DNA of 5,320 nt from DATJQA01 sp041169145. GTDB taxonomy: Bacteria; Patescibacteriota; Minisyncoccia; UBA6257; 2-01-FULL-56-20. The notes beneath the pieces are model-generated. The model made no database searches. It was given only the letters and a program-made list of their open reading frames with translations, and had not been told where the DNA came from. This document shows, in pieces, positions 2,968-5,320 of the stretch; position 1 is the stretch's first letter, and each line of letters starts with the position of its first letter. The position numbers were made by a program, and so were the translations under genes. The DNA lies in assembly GCA_041169145.1 (NCBI GenBank), contig JBEEJO010000049.1:1-5320 (forward strand). The letters are read 5' to 3'.

Positions 2968-5320
2968 CGGACACGACCGTGGACACAAGGACGTATACGT
3001 TCAGCGAGCCGCGGCTCGGGATGACCGTTCTCGGGCGCAGTATCGTCCGCATGACGAGCGGCGCCGGACACTTTCTCTTGCTCGCGGCGACCTTCACGCT
3101 GCTCTTATCGGATATCCCGAAATTCTTCTGGATCGGCGCCCTCCTGCTTCTTGCGCTCATTGATCGCGCGGCGCATTGGCATGAGGCGGATACTCCATTG
3201 GACGAGTTGCCCAAAAGCGGAACAACGAACCTCGCCGGATATCTTGAGCCATCGGCATACCGGGTGATAGAGGAGGCATTCGACCGGAGTACGATGTTGC
3301 GGAGAGACGTCATGGGGGAGATCGTCGTGCGCCTCATTCATATGCCGGAAGTCGGCGAGGCGCTTCGGCGGCTGGACGTGAATGCCGACGAATTCAAACA
3401 GAAGGCGGAAGAGATCGCCGCGCAGGACGATAGTGCAAAGACCGCGGATCGGGCCGAACGCATGCACCAAGTCGGTGAGCTTGTGGGCATTGCGCTTGAT
3501 GTTGCGATGCGAGACCATGAACGATTCATTTGCGCTGGAGACCTTTTTGCGGCAACGGCATTGGTGAAAAACGAGCATGCCGTGCGTCTATTCGCCGCAT
3601 TCCTTATCGATCCGGGAGATCTTGAACGGTCACTGCTCTTTGGCATCACAAAGCGGCGCACGGGTCTTGGCCACAAAAAACACTCGGTTGGTGGATGGGG
3701 CTCGGGGAGGCGCGTGGAGCATCATATTGTAAATCGTGCGTGGACCTCGCGGCCGACGCCGATGCTTGATTCGCATAGCGACGATCTAACCGACCTTGCG
3801 CGTATCGGCGTTGTCGGTTTTCTTGTCGGCCATCAGCCGGAATATGAGCGTTTGATAGACGTACTCGCGCGTCCAACGAATCCAAACGCTCTCCTTGTCG
3901 GCGAAGCCGGCATCGGAAAGGAAACCGTCATCGCGCATCTTGCATACGCCATCTCTCGCGACGAGGCGCCGAAAGAGCTTTCGGACAAGCGCCTTGTTAA
4001 GCTCAGGCTTTCAAGCCTTGTCGCCGGTGCGGATGAGGCCGAGCTCCAGTCCCGCTTGCAGCGCATCGTAGAAGAGATCGCCATGTCGGGGAATATCATT
4101 CTCTGGATACCGGACATTCATAATCTGGTACGCACGTCAGGTACCGCATATCTTTCCGCCGCAGATGCATTAATGCCCGTGATCATGAACAACGCGTTCC
4201 CGGTCATCGGCACGACGTACCCGCGCGAGTTCAAGCATGATATCGAATCGCGAACGGACTTCGTCGGCGCGTTCGATGTCATTCGCGTCGAAGAGATCGC
4301 GGAAGTCGACGCAGAAAAACTTTTGGTATATCGGGCTCTCGCGCTTGAGGGCGAATATGGCGTCACTGTAAGCTTCGGCGCGGTGAAAACGGCGGTCAAA
4401 CTCGCGAAAAAGTATTTTCACGATAAATTCCTTCCATCGTCGGCGGAGGAGCTCATAAAGGAAGCATTGGTGGCGGCGGAGCGCCGGGGTGACAAGTTCC
4501 TCGGGCCCGATCAGGTAGTGCGCGTGGCCGAGCAGAAGGTGAACGTGCCCATTCACGAGGTGAAGGGCGGTGAAGCGCAGCAGCTCCTTCACCTGGAAGA
4601 CACGCTTCACCAGAGCGTTATTGGGCAGGACGAGGCCGTGAAGGCGATCGCCAATGCCGTGCGCGAATATCGGAGCGGTCTTGCGCGGCCTGGCGGGCCT
4701 ATCGCAAGCTTCCTCTTTGTCGGCCCGACGGGTGTCGGGAAGACCCAACTTGCCAAGTCGCTCGCGAAGACGCAATTCGGCTCGGAAAGCGCGATGATCC
4801 GTTTTGACATGACGGAGTACCAGGACAAGCAGAGCTTCTACCGGTTCATCGGCTCGCCTGACGGTTCGATCTCCGGCGCACTTACAGACGCCGTCATCCA
4901 CAAACCGTACAGCCTTGTGCTTCTCGACGAATTTGAAAAAGCGTTCCCGGATATCCTGAACCTTTTCCTGCAAGTGTTGGATGACGGACGATTGACCGAC
5001 AATCTCGGACGCACGGTGGACTTTACGAACACCATCGTTATCGCCACATCAAATGCAAAGTCAGACCTTATGAACGAAGCGTTGCGGAAGGGGCAATCCA
5101 TGAGCGAGATCGCGGACTATGTGAAAACAAAACTTACCGACGTATACAAGCCGGAGCTGTTGAACCGGTTCTCCAAGATCATTGTGTTCCGCAATCTGAA
5201 ATTGGATGAATTGGAGGCGGTCGTTCGGCTGAACTTGCAATCGCTCGTTGCAACCGTTGCCGAGCAGGGGATAGATCTGGAATTCTCGCCGGAAGCAGTG
5301 ACGCTCCTCGCAAAGCTCGG
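2964..5320 (+). CDS. Membrane-tethered Clp/Hsp100-like double AAA+ ATPase, 3' truncated by the window
   Basis: The frame is open for 785 codons to the window edge; initiation is probably coupled through the ATGA overlap, as no Shine-Dalgarno is seen. Order of parts: residues 36-71, two hydrophobic segments forming a transmembrane hairpin; about 93-225, two helical units resembling a diverged Clp N-domain; 227-265, a basic Gly/His/Arg linker; 274-525, AAA+ domain 1, entered through DLTDLARIG as in Clp proteins; 543 onward, domain 2. There is no ClpB-type middle domain. Domain 1 is degenerate: GEAGIGKE (313-320), Walker B IPD (382-384) instead of IDE, and VGAF (434-437) instead of ERRF. Domain 2 is intact: GPTGVGKT (587-594), LLDE (653-656), sensor TSN (695-697), arginine finger in LLNRF (732-736). 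Pore-loop aromatics are absent in both rings and no ClpP-docking tripeptide is seen. It is probably a membrane protein-remodelling ATPase, not classical ClpB or ClpC. Confidence 0.92.
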   Translation, partial: MTDTTVDTRTYTFSEPRLGMTVLGRSIVRMTSGAGHFLLLAATFTLLLSDIPKFFWIGALLLLALIDRAAHWHEADTPLDELPKSGTTNLAGYLEPSAYRVIEEAFDRSTMLRRDVMGEIVVRLIHMPEVGEALRRLDVNADEFKQKAEEIAAQDDSAKTADRAERMHQVGELVGIALDVAMRDHERFICAGDLFAATALVKNEHAVRLFAAFLIDPGDLERSLLFGITKRRTGLGHKKHSVGGWGSGRRVEHHIVNRAWTSRPTPMLDSHSDDLTDLARIGVVGFLVGHQPEYERLIDVLARPTNPNALLVGEAGIGKETVIAHLAYAISRDEAPKELSDKRLVKLRLSSLVAGADEAELQSRLQRIVEEIAMSGNIILWIPDIHNLVRTSGTAYLSAADALMPVIMNNAFPVIGTTYPREFKHDIESRTDFVGAFDVIRVEEIAEVDAEKLLVYRALALEGEYGVTVSFGAVKTAVKLAKKYFHDKFLPSSAEELIKEALVAAERRGDKFLGPDQVVRVAEQKVNVPIHEVKGGEAQQLLHLEDTLHQSVIGQDEAVKAIANAVREYRSGLARPGGPIASFLFVGPTGVGKTQLAKSLAKTQFGSESAMIRFDMTEYQDKQSFYRFIGSPDGSISGALTDAVIHKPYSLVLLDEFEKAFPDILNLFLQVLDDGRLTDNLGRTVDFTNTIVIATSNAKSDLMNEALRKGQSMSEIADYVKTKLTDVYKPELLNRFSKIIVFRNLKLDELEAVVRLNLQSLVATVAEQGIDLEFSPEAVTLLAKL

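Noticed and set aside
4170..4973. 267-residue minus-strand frame inside the ATPase gene
   Set aside because: It is long, but antisense to the conserved AAA+ coding sequence. Codon bias of moderately GC-rich genes keeps this antisense frame open by chance. No ribosome binding site or family motif is seen.
2964..5320. Naming the ATPase ClpB or ClpC
   Set aside because: There is no ClpB middle domain and no visible ClpP loop. Domain 1 and the pore loops are degenerate and there is a membrane hairpin, so a specific gene symbol would mislead.
1..5320. CRISPR arrays, insertion sequences, prophage or attachment sites
   Set aside because: No direct repeat array, transposase-like frame or duplicated tRNA 3' end was seen anywhere in the window.

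Overview
The window reads as an ordinary stretch of a small, compact bacterial genome that uses the standard genetic code (TGA is used as a stop at 2965-2967). The best guess is a Candidate Phyla Radiation (Patescibacteria, Parcubacteria-like) organism. That rests on three protein features: a family-4 uracil-DNA glycosylase with no cysteines, a LOG-family protein with a basic N-terminal extension, and a small membrane protein translationally coupled to a membrane-tethered, Clp-like double-ring ATPase. I recall similar proteins from that group but cannot verify this without a search.

Layout. Bases 1-73 may hold the 3' end of a rightward gene ending in a hydrophobic segment. A tRNA-Arg(CCG) lies at 84-155. 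A well-formed promoter (TTGACT-16-TACAAT, 200-227) then drives an unrecognised, highly charged helical protein of about 224 residues (255-929) that contains a degenerate internal duplication. A perfect 16-bp inverted repeat (930-963) with A and T tracts fills the whole gap between this gene and the leftward LOG-family gene (964-1722), so one bidirectional terminator serves both. The LOG gene and the rightward uracil-DNA glycosylase gene (1763-2413) diverge from a 40-bp gap carrying overlapping -10 elements on both strands. Inside the glycosylase stop region is an extended -10 (TGGTATAAT, 2414-2422), which probably starts a transcript with a leader of about 80 nt. That transcript covers a 151-residue membrane protein (2512-2967) and, through an ATGA overlap, a Clp/Hsp100-like ATPase (2964 to beyond 5320, truncated by the window edge).

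How the genes work together. The tRNA, LOG protein and glycosylase look like independent housekeeping functions (decoding, nucleotide clean-up, DNA repair). The last two genes form one membrane module and are the most interesting part of the window. The ATPase has an N-terminal transmembrane hairpin, a diverged Clp N-domain, a first ATPase domain with ruined Walker A, Walker B and arginine-finger positions, and a second ATPase domain with intact catalytic motifs. The pore-loop aromatic residues are missing from both rings and no ClpP-docking loop is visible. This suggests a membrane-bound remodelling machine that does not unfold proteins by the usual threading mechanism and does not feed ClpP. 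A second notable point is the glycosylase: all four iron-sulfur ligands are replaced, and its C-terminus ends in a sequence that resembles a sliding-clamp-binding motif.
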